From Vespa crabro (taxonomy: Eukaryota > Arthropoda > Insecta > Hymenoptera > Vespidae): a stretch of 64,000 bases of DNA. The notes beneath the pieces were generated by a model that saw only the letters and a program-made list of their open reading frames with translations, was not told where the DNA came from and made no database searches. This document shows, in pieces, positions 24,590 to 38,235 of this stretch (position 1 is the first letter of the stretch; every line of letters begins with the position of its first letter). A program made the position numbers and the translations under genes. Where the stretch lies: contig NC_060955.1 in assembly GCF_910589235.1 (NCBI RefSeq), forward strand, positions 9,125,194 through 9,189,193, read 5' to 3'.

Positions 24590-27388
24590 GTATGTATGTA
24601 CGTATGTGTGTTTGTGTGTTTTGAATATGTAGGAAGTATCGGCGATAAGTTTAGTGGTTTGCACTCTCCATGGCATAACCGGCAAATCGGAAATCGATAT
24701 CCGTGCATAGCCAGCATAATATAGCGTCTATATACCTACATAGTTTCTTTCTCAAAGGTGTATTTGCTCGATATGTAATATGTGTTCGTGTTCCTGTTGG
24801 CGCGCATCGAGTGAATTCTCCAGTATTTTTCCAAGTTTTCGTGGAGAAATTATTTCTCTTCGTATTTTGTGTAGGATTACGTTCTAATATCGTACGCATT
24901 TTTTAGTATTCCTTTTTATTTTTTCAATCTCTTCAGAGATACTGATACCCAAGTATATGTTAATTTTTTGTTGGAAAATATGTATGTAATTTCTTGTTGT
25001 ATGTTCCTAATGTTATCTACTATAATTTTTTTGTATTTCTCTAATTGTTATTGATTTAGAATGAATATCGTATAAGCATCTAAAAAGTGGGATCAATTTC
25101 CTTTAATTTTAAAAATTATCAGCTCTAAAAAGATTAATGTAAATAGTTTATACAACTATAATAAGTATATTAAGAATGTTTACCGATTATAAACATCGTT
25201 TTTTAATGTTTAAGAATAAACTTCCAATGTTCTCATTTTACTGATTTTTATTAACAAGTCATTTTAGTTTTATTTATTATAGTTTTAAAGTTGCAAGGAA
25301 CTTTCAAATAAAGATATTGTCGAGAAAAAATATAGCTATGATAATAAGGCGATATATATATCAATCCATAATTAATATGGATAAATACAATGTAGACAAG
25401 TGTGTCATTTATATATGTTATGTTATGAATCTTATATGAAAATATGGAATTATTTGTTTTAAATAAATCGTGTTCTTTCGCAGAATTTAATAAAACTACA
25501 CTAAAAAAGTATAGAAATAATCGCTATTGATTTTTATAAAACAAATTTTTAATTGATAAAAATGCAATCTTAGAATCGATAATCTCGATCAACATTAATG
25601 ATCAAAAACAAAAAACTGATAAATTATATCGCTTTTTCTAATTTCTTTTCATTCGAACAAATTCTACGCGAATTCGAACAAAATATGTAGGACATTCGAA
25701 AACCGACCGTTGCGTTAAAGCAGCGGCATCAAGGAATCAAAGTATAGACATTTCGACCTGGCTTTTGTTGTATCTTAATTGTGCGGTTTTTTTAATTGCG
25801 AGTTTAATAATACCAAACGACTCTTCTTTTATTCTTTGATCTCTGAATTCGCCTATTCTCTTTGACAAAATCTCTTTGTCTTTTTCTGCTTTTCTTTCTG
25901 TTTCTCTTCTTATTTCTCTTTTGCGTACATTTATATGCTCTGTGAGTATATTTCTTTGTCTGTAGTTTGTTTGTCTCTGATCTTTCTCTCTCTCTTATCT
26001 TTTCTTTCATAAATAAGAAAGATCTTCAGCGAAGGCAATTCGTCTTATTATATCTCTTCTCAAGCGATTTAGAAACGAGGAAAGAAAATTTAATCAAGTG
26101 AAGAATATTTATTCAATCTAACTATAATATATAAATTAATAATTCTAGTTTGTCAAGAGAAAAAGAGCGACGCAAATCATTAATTATAGAAATCGTATCA
26201 ATCTTTGATTAATTTATTTTTAGCTTTGGAAATAATTAACTCTCTTTGCGTTAGAACTATCGACCTATTTCTACTGTACTTATCGATTTTAACAAGTACT
26301 TAAAAAAAAAAAGAAAAAGAACAAATTTCTTTAATTTGTTTAATTTATGTAATATATACTAATTTATTTAAATTGTACGATAAAAATAAATAAACAAAAA
26401 TAACTTTTAGTGAAGATTTTTATAACAATTATGATTTCATTAATACTAAGCTCCGTAATTAGAACAAGCTAATTAATTAATAAATGGTGAAAGTTAATTT
26501 TGTGATACTCAATTGTGAACTCCATTCGATTGATGTAAACTCACAATCGTCGTCACAGCTGCAAGGAACGTAGAGTCACCGTCAGGTGCGTTAGTAGAAG
26601 ACTTGCTTTTAAAGTGGGATGAGGTTGGGTGAAGGGTGGTTGGAGGATAGGAAGCACAAAGGTGGCGTCGGCGTCGGTGTCGTGACGCTTGCGGAGAGAA
26701 AAGAGGGAGTCAGTCACTGTTCGACCTCAACGCGTTGTGCATAACCTCTCGCTTGGATTTCTAAACAATAATCGTATCGATCGGTTTATATACATCATTT
26801 TTTATATTCGAAATTTTTCCTTTAATTATACATTCGAAGAAAGAAGAATGACTGGAAATTGGAATGTTCGTCGTACGTGTTAGTAAATGAAAAAAAACGA
26901 AGTGAAAAAGAGGAGGACACTAAGATTAACCTTCTTTCTTTCTCTATCGCTTACTCTTTCTCTTTCCCTCTCTTTTTTTTTCTTTTAAATTGTCAAATCA
27001 AAAACTGGGATAACGGAAGAAAAACATCTGCAAGTTCGTTTCTATTTTTCTTTTTTTTTTTTTTGGATTCATTATTGAGCACAACAAAGTTTTAGGAAAC
27101 ATTTTTTAAATATTTTATTTATATACTTATATAATTGAAACAGTGTTATTCAAAGAAAGTTTATTATTTTTATCCTTAAGAAGAAGGAAGGAATGCATGA
27201 ATGAAAAGTTCAAAACAGAGATAGTTAAATAGATAGAAAATAAAATGAAATAAAGAAAGACAAAAAATTGACGTGTGTGTATAAGTGTAGAAAAAACGAG
27301 AGGAAGGTACGGGTGCGTGCTTGCGTAGGTGTCAACCTGGACAACGATCCCAACGCGCAGCTAAATTAGGCCAACTGATTCCTTCGCT

Positions 27389-27412
27389 TCTCTCTCTCTC
27401 TCTCTCCCTCTA

Positions 27413-27458
<46 letters not shown>

Positions 27459-27461
27459 TCT
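27389..27461. repeat. (CT)n microsatellite, interrupted
   Basis: CT dinucleotides with CCT, TAT and TTT interruptions. A long - strand Arg-Glu frame across it is an artefact. Confidence 0.9.
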
Positions 27462-29032
27462 GCGCAAACAAAAGCAATTCGATTCTTTTTTTAACTATAT
27501 TCAGCGAAGTGAAATAAACGATCAAAAATAAAAAATATATATAAAAATAAGTGAATGATGTATTTCGAAAACGAAAGATCGAAGAGGGAAAAGACGAAAG
27601 GAGGAAAAAACTAGAAGAATGATCTATGCAACGAAGTGCCTTGACCGAGCGGCATGCATCGACCCGGGTATCCGCGTGACCCGACGACCCGTTATGCCAG
27701 CGCGTAGCTCCTGCTGAGGTCATTCAATACTTTGCCCGGATACACTATCGTCACGTAAACGACCTTACCGAACGAATTTGTTTCGAAATTCTTCGAGATT
27801 TCCCCTCCTTCTATTTACATCTGTCAATTCGTCCTATATTCTTCTTCAAATTTATCTCATCCGTTCGTTTTTTTACATGTAGAAATAGTTTCATTTTCTT
27901 TTTATTTTATTATTTTTTTTTTTTTTCACTAGGACCTTTTAATTCTCTTTTCTTTTTAAAAGAGAAAAATATTCTTTTTTCTTTTTAGCGGGGAGAATAG
28001 GTCTTGTAAGTTTCTCGTTCTTTAATCAGTTGAACATATGCTCAGTAATATGAAACTTCGATATGTTATTACAGATATCACAAGGATATTTGTTAGCTTT
28101 TTTACAACGTTTCTTTCTTTCAGATATGAATAGCATGAGAGACATAATAGAATTATGTCAATTATTTTGTAATACAGATCTTTATATTAATCCATGAAAT
28201 ATTGACATGAACAATAAATTTACCGGTGTTTCGATAATATATAAAAAGGAACTATGAAACGAGATTGTAAAGAAAAAAAAACAGAAAAACAGTGGTCGGT
28301 TAGTGTATCTTTTCAATGAAAAGGTTTCCTTTCGATTCGCGTTAAATATCATTGTTAAATTTCAAACAATATCGAAATTGATAATCGTGAGAATCAATCG
28401 TGAGAATCGATGAAAAGAAGAGGATTAAACGTCACAAGAGAAAAGCACATTGTTGTTATTGTTGTTGTTACATCTCGAAAAATGGAATAAGAGGACAAGT
28501 GAAATTCATTGAATCTCAGTAATTCTCGAAGAACGAAGACGACGAAGCGAATGCTGCGGACGAAGAGAGTTACGCGATTAAGAAGACGAGGACGACGACG
28601 ACGAAGAGGAGGCACTCGTTGTATCACAGAGAGTCACTGACCTCTCGACCGATCACAGTCCAGAGTGTGTGATGTTTGATGCTGCAGTGGTGCTTTATGC
28701 GGAGGCGACGAAAAGGTGTGCACATTCGGTATTTTTCGAACTTTCAAGATTAAATATTTTTATCATTCGCTTTACAATTTTTATTGTTTGTTTCTCACGT
28801 ATTGTCTGAGATTGATAATAATTGAAAATGATGAGTTACAGAAATGATTTTAATACTTTTTGTTTTTACTGATCGAATATTATTTTTTTTTTTATTTTTA
28901 CTGAATTGAATAAAAAAGAAATGTTTATATACGTTCATTATATTTCTTTTCTTTTTTAGACAAATAAGTAGAAATATCGATGAATGGTCAAACAAAGGGT
29001 TGTCAGGATATTATGAAAAAGAGAAAGAGGGA

Positions 29033-29034
<2 letters not shown>

Positions 29035-29074
<40 letters not shown>

Positions 29075-29089
29075 AGGAGAGGAGAGAGA
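29035..29089. repeat. (GA)n microsatellite
   Basis: Pure GA to about 29070, then GA with GG interruptions. Confidence 0.95.
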
Positions 29090-29349
29090 AATTACGTCGT
29101 AGTCGTGTCGTCGTCTATCATCGACGTTCGTCATTGATCCTCGACCTTGTCGAAGGCTTTTGGGAAATCGTCAATTTCCCTCGTGAAGAGTACTTCGCGT
29201 CTCCTCGATAAAGTATTGAGGCGGGCTCGAAGTTGGCTCTTGAGTACGACATCCTCCTCGATATCCGTGAATGATATCGTTTAGTCTAATAGAATATGTT
29301 TTAGGCCCAACTAGACTTAACGTCAAACCTAAACCCTTACCTTTTTGTA

Positions 29350-29996
29350 CTTTATTAATAATATTTAATAATATCTTTATCTTCTAAAAGAATAAAATTT
29401 TTCTTCGGATTTAATTTAAAATAAACAAGAGAAGGATATTTTATGTTGATCATCTTTTTAATAGTCTATTAATAATATTAATAATTAAAGTAATAATAAA
29501 GTAATAATAAAAAGTAATAAAAAAGGGAGCAAAATTTTATTTTTGGAGTTAATTAAAAGAGAAAAAGAGAGAGAGAGAGAGAGAGAAGGATTATCTATAT
29601 AATACTCTGTTAATAGTATTTAATAGCATTTTAACAACGAATGAGATTTTCTCTTCGAATCCAATTAATAAAAGGAGTATCGTCTATTTAATATTTTATT
29701 AATACTATTTATTATTTTATAATCATATATTTAATATTGTATTATAATACTGATAATGATAACAGCAGTGATAGCAAAACCATTCCTCGCAAAGAACAAC
29801 GAATACTGCGGTCATTTGCAGTATTAATACAGAAAATATAGCCGAATCACCGAGAATAATAGTTGAAAAATCTCTCGTTCCTATAAAGCGTTAATATTAT
29901 ATAATGTCATTTTGATAAAGAACAAAATTTTGTTGTTAATTTAATCAACAAAAAGAAAAATTTACGTTGTTCGTCCATCTAATATCATCAAATATC
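29350..29996 (+). repeat. Diverged minisatellite-like repeat (about 4 units)
   Basis: Four blocks (starting near 29350, 29487, 29633 and 29891) share the order: a TTAATAATATTTAATA-like lead, an AAAATTTT-type core with CTTCG or a similar sequence, TTAATTnAA, a purine-rich run, then a TTTAATAnTCTATTAATA-like end. Unit length is about 105-145 bp and identity is low. One unit contains a (GA)n expansion at 29567-29588. Confidence 0.4.
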
Positions 29997-30462
29997 GAAA
30001 AAAGAAAAACAAGAAAAAGACAAAATACTAAAGAATGATTTAAATTATTGAAGATATAGTGCCTCCCATTTCTTTTTTAATGAAACACATTATTTTTCTT
30101 TTCATGGTATCCCTACTGACTAAGACTTTCGAGACGGTCCTAGATCAGTGGTATTAAGAAGACTTTCAAGACAGTTTTAGATCAGTATTAAGAAGAAGGA
30201 AAGAGGAAAACGATGTTGGGTCCTTTCAAAGTTTTCAGACCAACCTTTCAATGTATGAATTAGCCTCGAGTAGTGACGAGAGAAGCACGGGTCGGAGGTT
30301 AGTTTGAGCCAAGTCGTACCAATCTTAAAAAAACTTATGTACCAACCGTTCGTTGCCACTAATTGAGAATCTTACAGCGAACTTTCGTTTCTGAACGATT
30401 TTTTATTCAAATCGATGGTAATTTTTAAAGAGATATATTATATATATCCCTTTATAATATTT

Positions 30463-30466
<4 letters not shown>

Positions 30467-30506
<40 letters not shown>
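30467..30506. repeat. (AT)n microsatellite
   Basis: About 40 bp of pure AT dinucleotides. Confidence 0.95.
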
Positions 30507-30507
<1 letters not shown>

Positions 30508-30989
30508 CTTAACACGTCAACGCACACTTCTAAATCTTCCTTAGAGATACACTTCTTTTATAACGTTCATTTATAATGTTGGTATAGAAAGTTAGATGAA
30601 AGAACATTATTTATAACAGTAGATTAATACTAGAACTATTGATTTTGTAAGAAACAATTTGTTTTTATATGAAATAATTGGTTTTATAAGAAATCGTTTG
30701 TTGAAATCGATATTGCTTTTTAATAATCGAATGAATGATGGCTATAATCGTTATTTGCGATCTCATAAATAACAAAGTTGACATGTAGTACAACAATTTT
30801 TATCAACAATTTGATAAAACAACTTGGTTAACAACAAATTGACGTGTAGTAGATAGATAATTTTATTTTCTTCTCTTTTGGCCTTAAAAAAGAGTTGGTT
30901 GTACTTACATGATTTGTACATCTATAATTATAATACTTTAAAGAAAAAATAATTATATAAAATAATATTTATCATGCTCGAAAATTTTA

Positions 30990-31690
30990 TTTATGTTTTC
31001 TCCTTAGTTTCTTTTTTTTCTACAATTTTTTTCATCCATCTCCTTCTTTGTTCGTATTCCTGCATGACCATCCATGGTTAGTTCTTTTTCTCTTCTCATC
31101 TTTTTAAATATATTCCTTTATTAAGTATTTGATCGTTTCCTCTCCTTATTCGCGCATTCTACAAATCTTTTCCTCTGGTTCTTCCCAAAATCTATTTTAA
31201 AATCTTCCCAAAATCTAATCTAATTTAATATATCGAGTGATACTCTTTTTCCTTATTTTGACCTTTTCTCCTTACTTTTCGTATCTATTTCTTTCCAGCA
31301 TTCTAGAATTGTCTCGTTTATATTTTTTAGTTTTGATTATTCTTTACACCTTACAGCTCTCCTGTCCGGTCCTATTCTTATCTTGTTCATTTTTATTTCT
31401 TCTATTACTACGCAGGTATATTAAAATTTAATCCTAAAACTCATTTTATGTACTTCGTGTTTAATTTTTTTAATCTTTCTAACATCTTCCATCCCCATAT
31501 TTCCGCTACGTACAGCATGATACTTTCTATTAAGATTTCAAAAATCATCATTCTTCTTTCTATATGATTTTTGAACCTTTTCAGCTCTATTTCCCACGTT
31601 TGTTTCATAGTTATCATAGCTATTTTAATCCTCTTTTTCAAGCGGTTTTATAATCCTTTATTTTTCAAAGATAATATGGCTTTTTCTTCT
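30990..31690 (-). pseudogene. Decayed non-LTR retrotransposon (LINE) RT C-terminal fragment
   Basis: On the - strand the frame at 31641-31441 reads a segment ending LYVAEIWGWKMLERLKKLNT, typical of the region after the reverse-transcriptase core in jockey/R1-type insect LINEs (pattern: YG.EIWGWKE...ER....YL.WVLG). It follows an RR-x-W/M-x-x-F block. Beyond the stop at 31440 the same order of motifs continues with in-frame stops: a CWKEI block, then EEKICRMRE..GEET near 31165-31135, which matches the Cys/Glu-rich C-terminal segment of these elements. Several stops and shifts make it a fossil. No 3' poly(A) tail or target duplication could be fixed, and the 5' part is absent. Confidence 0.6.
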
Positions 31691-34236
31691 ATTCTTATAC
31701 CTACAATGTAAGTTATACAATTATATTAATTGTATAACTTACACTTAAATAAATAGTTATAATAAAATAACAATTAATTTTATGACGATAAAATTAAACT
31801 TAATAAATATAGATGTATAAATATATATATATATAGACGATAAATATATGATCTCAAAGTTATATTACATTATACAGGATTAATAATGTTAATAGTAATA
31901 ATTAAATACTTAAATAATTAAAACATAAAACGAGTATTGTTACATATTCATTTCTATTTACTATAATTTACTATAATTTAATTATTTTTAATAATAAATT
32001 CAATCACATCTTACGATTATCTATAAATTAATGAAAAATCGAAGACAGACAATGAAATTTAATCGAATGAATGGATGATAGATGCATTCACCATTCCAAA
32101 GACTCATTTTCTTTGTTGGAACACTATATGTTCGGTCATTAATCAAATGTGAAGATCTCCGACGATCTTTTTCCATCTTAGGTTAAAGTTCGAACGTCGT
32201 AAATTTTTGATCATCTCATAGTGATACGGGTTTCACTAATAAACTTTCGTATATATAAAATAGTTAAACAGAATAATAAAGTATAATTAAATTATCTAAA
32301 ATATGAATAAAATGATAAATTAAATTTGTTTTTAAATTGATTAAATGTAAAGATTAAATATTTATATTAAACAAAATTTGTTTTTTATAGAAAATAAGTA
32401 ATAAAATAAAATGAAAGAAAATATTTATATTTGCAATTAAGCTTAAATATTTATTCAAAATAATTTAATTTTATATTTAAAATATGATTATATAATTGAT
32501 TATTTATGAATAAAATATTTATATTTCAAGTTAATAAAATAACTAATCAAAGTAATTTGACAGCTTATATATATGAAAAACATAATTATTCGAAAGCCTA
32601 TAAAATACCAGAAGATTAATTGTATTAGTCTAGTTCAACGTCAGAGAATATAATTTGCTTAATAATAAGTGAAGAAACCCAATTAAAGAGTACGTCAACA
32701 GTTTTACAGTATTGCGATCTTTCGATGAAGTCTTACATATAACCTACATGTTTTTCATAGAATAGCAATGAATCGATACGAGTTTTGAGAGTCGAGCTGA
32801 TCGACGTTCTACGCGTAAATGTTACATCGATTTGGATGCTTTTGTGAATCGTGTAAAAATATCAGAGAAATCTAACAAGACAATTTTTCTTCTTTAATAC
32901 CATCTTTTAAGAAAATCTATAATATCTGCACTTTTAAAAATTTTGAAACAAATGTTGCGTCGATGTATTATATCTGAATTCTTACTGCTTTGTTTTTAGT
33001 TCTTGAGATTGCAATCTCCCAAAATTTGTTTCTTTCTGTCCAGCTCAGAAACTGGATCTTATTCAAAATGTATGAAAAGAGAGAGGTGGGAGGGCAGGGA
33101 AAGAGATAGGCAGGTATACAGACAAACGGAAACAGAAGAGAACAAAAAATTATAGACTCTTTCATTTCCCCTTTTTTGTTTCGTTCATTTTGTCTCCTAG
33201 TTTGAGCCGATCGTTTTTAATATCTTTTCTGGATGAATAAATCTGCAAATAAATAAAAATTATATCGATGCTAGTAATTAATCGAGATTGATAAGTGGAC
33301 GGAATCTTTGCTGCTTGTTGAAATATATTTTGAGTCACTCTTAGGTAGATTATTCAATTACGATTTTTAATATTACATTAGACATTCTTGAAAATTTTTT
33401 GATTTCTATTTCGAGATATAACGACGCACAGTGTGACGGATCGCCAATCTAGCTAGATAAAAATCATTTTGGAGACCTTAGTAAAATCTTTTAATTTTTA
33501 TTACAAGTTATTAAAGAAGCTCTATAACAACCGAAAATACATCTATAAATTAATTTTATGAAGCTTAATAACTTTTGTACTTGTTCAAAATTGACGGAGA
33601 TCTTTTTTGCAAGATTATGTAACTCTAATTTATTTGCGATAAAGAAGTTACTCTATGTTGCGAAATCTATTAGTAATATATTTTTGTGGTTCATATTGTA
33701 TATTTTAACTTAAAATATTTACTTTCAGATATAGTAAAATAATGTTTCATTATTTTATAATATAAATATAAATTAATGTTTTAACTTCATAGAAAAAATT
33801 TACAAATTATGTAAACCTACAAAATGCTGTTGTTAATCGTTGATGTTTTTCTTTTATTATTGTATTAGGTAATTTATTTCCTATAAAATGTACTATATTT
33901 TAGCTTCTGAGAGATGCCATAGGTTAAAATATTTCAATTTTTATTAAGTGGCATTTGATTGCTTCGTACGGAACACAAAGCACGAAAGCATAACCAATAC
34001 GTTCGCCACTTGATGGTTTGCTTTTTTTAATTATATCTTTAATTATATCTACGGTGATATTTTATATTGACGATGTGATGTATATACCAAACATATTGGA
34101 TCTTTTAAAAGAATCTGCATGTGATACCCTTAACGACTCAAAAGCAGATAAATTTTCTGAAGCTTCGGACAGCGAGTAGATTATAAATTAATAAATTTTA
34201 AGTACATAATTGAAAATATCGTTTCTTTTAATATTC

Positions 34237-34273
<37 letters not shown>

Positions 34274-34981
34274 ATGTATATACATATATATACACATATG
34301 TATATCATAAAAATGTTACTCGACTTTGTGCTGAGTCTCACATATTCCAAAGGAAAACGGAGATAGATGGACATTTCCTTCGTTTCCCATAGTCTATCGT
34401 TTCGATTTGTCCTCGAGTATGTATTTGGCATACAAAATTGAAGGGAAGTCGTTTGCTCTCTTGGAAAATTCAGTTCAGGAAATTTGTTCAGAAAGATATT
34501 TCTTCGTCTTTGCTTACTTCGTGATAAAAGTCGTATATCGCTAAATGATCTTATAATGTTTATTGTAAGAATCTTTTTTATTATTATTTTTAATCATTAA
34601 CTATTTCTTTTGACTGTTGCTTTTGATTATTTCCATCGAAAATATTCACTGTGGATTTATTATCATCTAATAATTCTATGGTTATAATTATTAATATTCC
34701 TATGTATAACATTACATATAGCTTTCTCTAGGTCACTATTTCTAACTGTATCTAGTAATATAATATATACTGATCCTATATTATTATTATTATTATTTCT
34801 TGAGTAATAGTTATTATTATTATAACTATATAATACTAATAATACCAGTAATATACAGATATTTTATAATATATATTATGCACTTATAAATACCGCTATT
34901 ATATATTATATTATAATATAGTTATTATACATTATAATATATAATGTATATTATATAATAATATATAGTAATGCTATATAT
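31691..34981. other. AT-rich non-coding DNA
   Basis: No gene recognised. It contains a short (CA)n at 34243-34272 and (AT) runs. Confidence 0.6.
34243..34272. repeat. (CA)n microsatellite
   Basis: About 30 bp of CA. Confidence 0.9.
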
Positions 34982-35364
34982 ACAGGGTGTCATATTTGAA
35001 ATTCTTATTCAATGCAATTATTACTCAAACTCTAGCTCCTTTCAAAAAATGTTTCACATAAAATAGCTTATTTCGGGGGGAGGGAGAATCTTATGGTGGT
35101 CACAAATCTTCTTTAAGTACCTTGAAAAGTGTAATCAAAGTGTAATCAATAAATTCGTTGTAAAATGGTCTACTTAAATAAAAGCATATAATTCCATCTA
35201 AAAAATTAAAAGTCATTTCCAAATCTTGAAATCATGTGTACCTAGAGAAGATTTGTGACTGTATCTTCTCTTAATCCCGGAGTAAGTTTTATTCAAAACA
35301 TTTTTTGAGCTATAGTTGGCTATAAGAAATAGTTACATGTGAAATTTCAAATAGGACACGCTGT
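34982..35364. mobile_element. Foldback MITE with ACAGSGTGTC ends
   Basis: The left end ACAGGGTGTCATATTTGAAA and the reverse complement of the right end ACAGCGTGTCCTATTTGAAA match at 18 of 20 positions. Pairing continues inward through CTMTAGCTC..AAAAAATGTTT, a YCCGGG/CGGGG block and GTCACAAATCTTCT, giving imperfect arms of about 130-145 bp around a loop near 35125-35230. There is no ORF. CAGGGTGTC-type termini occur on many insect DNA-transposon derivatives, but the superfamily cannot be fixed. TA-rich flanks hide any TA target duplication. Confidence 0.7.
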
Positions 35365-37794
35365 TTATACATATTTAGTAATAATTATTATAGTATTATA
35401 ACTTATACTACAATATATATCAACTATTAGCAATAATTACAATAGATAGAAATCGAAATATTCACTTTTAATAATATAGAAAAAAAATGACTTTTCTTTT
35501 TACATCGTGTGGATATTTAATTCTTTATTTCATTCCATGTATTTTATTCAACATTTTAGCATCAGAAAAAACGGAAGGATCACAATAAAAAAAAACTAGG
35601 AAGGTAAAATTCATGAAAGCATCGAGGATGCAAACCGAGAGCTAATTCATAAAGCAGATCATACGTCAGCTTTTGCGTGTAAATTACGCTAGATTAATAA
35701 ACGCTCTGTAAACAAAGTCTCAATCGAATGGTTATGTTTTCGAATGGATATGTGAATTCATATGCCGCAATATCCTGCTTTTTTTTTCTATCGCTATTAA
35801 CGTATTTCATTGATCTCTCCTTATTACATATTTGCTGTTATACATCCTCGCCACCCCTTGACCTAGTATCACTATTCAACGATATAGAACTTTGTCCTAA
35901 CGCAACGTGACAATCGCAAGCAGAATAAAGATCGATTCACATTTCAGTTCAATCTCCGCTTTATCTCTGTTCTGATTGTTCAGTCACAGTGATTTTAACA
36001 TTATTATTCATACAGTTCAGTCTCAGTTCAGTCAGCGATCCGTCATATTTTTTGTGTCTCAGATCATCCGAGATCATTGTTTTTTGACGAAATTTTCATA
36101 ACGTTTTTGTCTACGGATAAACGAGATTTTTTACTGCTCCGTTCATTCTCGCCTTTAATGTTCTCTAAGTTCACAGAGTAGGATTTTTGGACATAACAGT
36201 TTCATTTTAATCTTTGGAATTACTTCTTGCATATTGAATCATCTACAGCTTCGGCTGAATATACAGTATAAATTGTTTTACGAGTTTGTAATGCGTTTTT
36301 GCATTTTTTGGTAATAAAAAAGCAGATATGAAGAAAATGTTCTTTATTTTCTGACATGTTTAAAATTTTACAATAATAATACATTTAATTAATCACAGTA
36401 AAATTTTATTAAAATGACAGCTTTGTAATATAAAAAATAGTATTTGCGCGCAGAAAATTGATAATGGTAGGAAAAAGCAATTTCCCGTTAATAAGCCGAA
36501 AAAATGGGACGAATATAATATGTCACAAGTTAATAATTAAAGATAGGGGAAATAATTGAAAATCTGTTCTCTTTATCTTGCCTCCTTTTTGCCGTACCAT
36601 AGACAATAGACTCCAAGTTATCAGAATTATGTGTCATTTCAAAAAATCTTCGTTGACGACAGTTTGGACGATCTTGGACACAGAGAAAATATGACGAAAT
36701 CGGTAATTGAAAAGATTAAATGGAAATGTGTGAATCTGTATATTTAAATTACATATAACAATATAAAAATTGCAGCTGAACAATCGAAACGGAAACTGAA
36801 TTGAAATGTATAAATTGAACTTTGTTAACTTACAATCTTTTGTCTATCGACAAAGAAAATTTTGTATCGTTTCGTCCCTCCATTTTTTTTACGCTCTCGA
36901 TGTTCATAGAGTATGATGTGTACGATCAGACTGATACTATATTGAGCTCATATGTTGGAATATAAATAACTGAAACCGAATTATGACTTGAAGTGACTGG
37001 AGATTGAAGTGAAATGAAGGAGACTGAACTAAAATGTTTGAATCGACCTTAATCTGGCAGTAATTGAGATCAAAATTGTTGAAATTGCTTCTCTTACGTG
37101 TTTTTCGCAATTTCATAATGATCTTTATTTCAATTTCTCTATTTAGGATCGTTTCCTCGGTCTTCCTATTTTTGTTTATTTCTTTTTGTTTAAGAAGAGT
37201 AAAAATAAATTGTAGGTAGAAATAGAACTCAACAAATCAGTGAGAGTGAATTCGATTTATTTTGTTTTGAATATTTATCATTATTCTTTTAATAAACATT
37301 GTTATCATTAGTATTGTTAGATAAATACGTATATTCGACGTTTTCATCATTCCCACACAGAGCTTCTACCAGTACATGTTAATCGATTGGAAACGAAAAT
37401 GAAACGATCGCGAAGCATCTAAAGAGGAAAGGGAGACAGACAATGGAAGTATAATCATGGAAAAAGAGAAAGAGAAAGAAAGAGAGAGAGAGAGAGAGTG
37501 TCAGAATATGGATCAATACGTTGATGGTTGCAGAGGTGGTAATGTCCCGTTCCAACGGTGATTTTCGATAGCGTTATTCGTTGGTTTCCGGTGACGTTGA
37601 AAAAGAGAAAGAGAAAGGAGGAAGAGGAGAAAGAAGGAGAGCTGTAATCTCTTTTAGCCGATGATATTGGAGTATGGTGACAACGATATTCGAGACAAGA
37701 ACTCGTGCACCGTTAATCAACTACCAAAAGGGAACAAATAAATTTTGTTCGTGAACAAAATCGGTGCGTGAACGTGGAGGAAGAAAGAACTCGT

Positions 37795-37846
<52 letters not shown>

Positions 37847-38109
37847 GGGGGAGAGGGGAGAGAGAGAGAGAGAGAAAGGAGAAAAGTATCAACAAGCGAT
37901 GTGCCAGAGATTTCAAAAGACTCGACTTCGATTAGCTCATATTATTTTGCTTCGTTCGTCGATTTCGTTAGATTGGAACGAAAGAGTGGTTTTATTTGAG
38001 CAAGAGGTGGGAAAGGAAGAAAAAGAGAAAGTGGAGAAAGAGAAGGATAGGAAGAAGAAAGTAGAGAACAAAATCGAAAAGTGTCTAAATCGTCGAAGAG
38101 AACGCATCG
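35365..38109. other. Non-coding DNA with a GA-rich, GC-richer island at 37380-38100
   Basis: No recognisable protein. The 37380-38100 island is purine-rich on the + strand and precedes the short MGC-type ORF at 38110, so it could be a 5' UTR or promoter. Confidence 0.4.
37798..37876. repeat. (GA)n microsatellite
   Basis: Pure GA to about 37838, then GGGGAGAGGGGAGAG interruptions and a second GA run. Confidence 0.95.
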
Positions 38110-38235
38110 ATGATGGGATATATTATGGGCTGCACGTGTTTCAAAGGTACCACCCTCATGCGACTCTTTCAAGGTTCGTACAACCCGACACCTTCTGCTT
38201 CGCGTAAATGCACCTTTACTATTTCCCTCGTTTAA
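38110..38235 (+). CDS. Short ORF with MGC-type N-terminus, possible first coding exon
   Basis: ATG at 38110 opens a 41-codon frame to a TAA at 38233. The third in-frame Met (38125) begins MGCTCFKGTTLMRLFQG. Met-Gly-Cys at an N-terminus is the pattern used for myristoylation plus palmitoylation, though residue 6 is Phe rather than the favoured Ser/Thr. Two possible donors, both in phase 1, lie inside it (AAAG|GTACCA at 38146 and CAAG|GTTCGT at 38175), so it may be the first coding exon of a spliced gene, with the tail to 38235 being intron. Local GC is higher than the surroundings. No homologue is recognised, and a chance ORF is possible. Confidence 0.25.
   Translation: MMGYIMGCTCFKGTTLMRLFQGSYNPTPSASRKCTFTISLV

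Larger units (their letters stand above)
24304..29349. other. Non-coding DNA with GC-richer islands
   Basis: No coding exon could be assigned. GC-richer islands at about 26530-26720, 27300-27370, 27610-27770, 28490-28720 and 29090-29300 sit beside GA/CT tracts, a pattern often seen at insect promoters and 5' UTRs. A 14-codon ATG frame at about 28673-28714 followed by AG|GTGTGC could be a first exon, but the donor is weak. Nothing here is recognisable as protein. Confidence 0.45.

Noticed and set aside
37899..38207. 102-residue Lys/Glu-rich ORF
   Set aside because: Driven by purine-rich low complexity, with no recognisable domain; only the separate MGC-type frame was kept, at low confidence.
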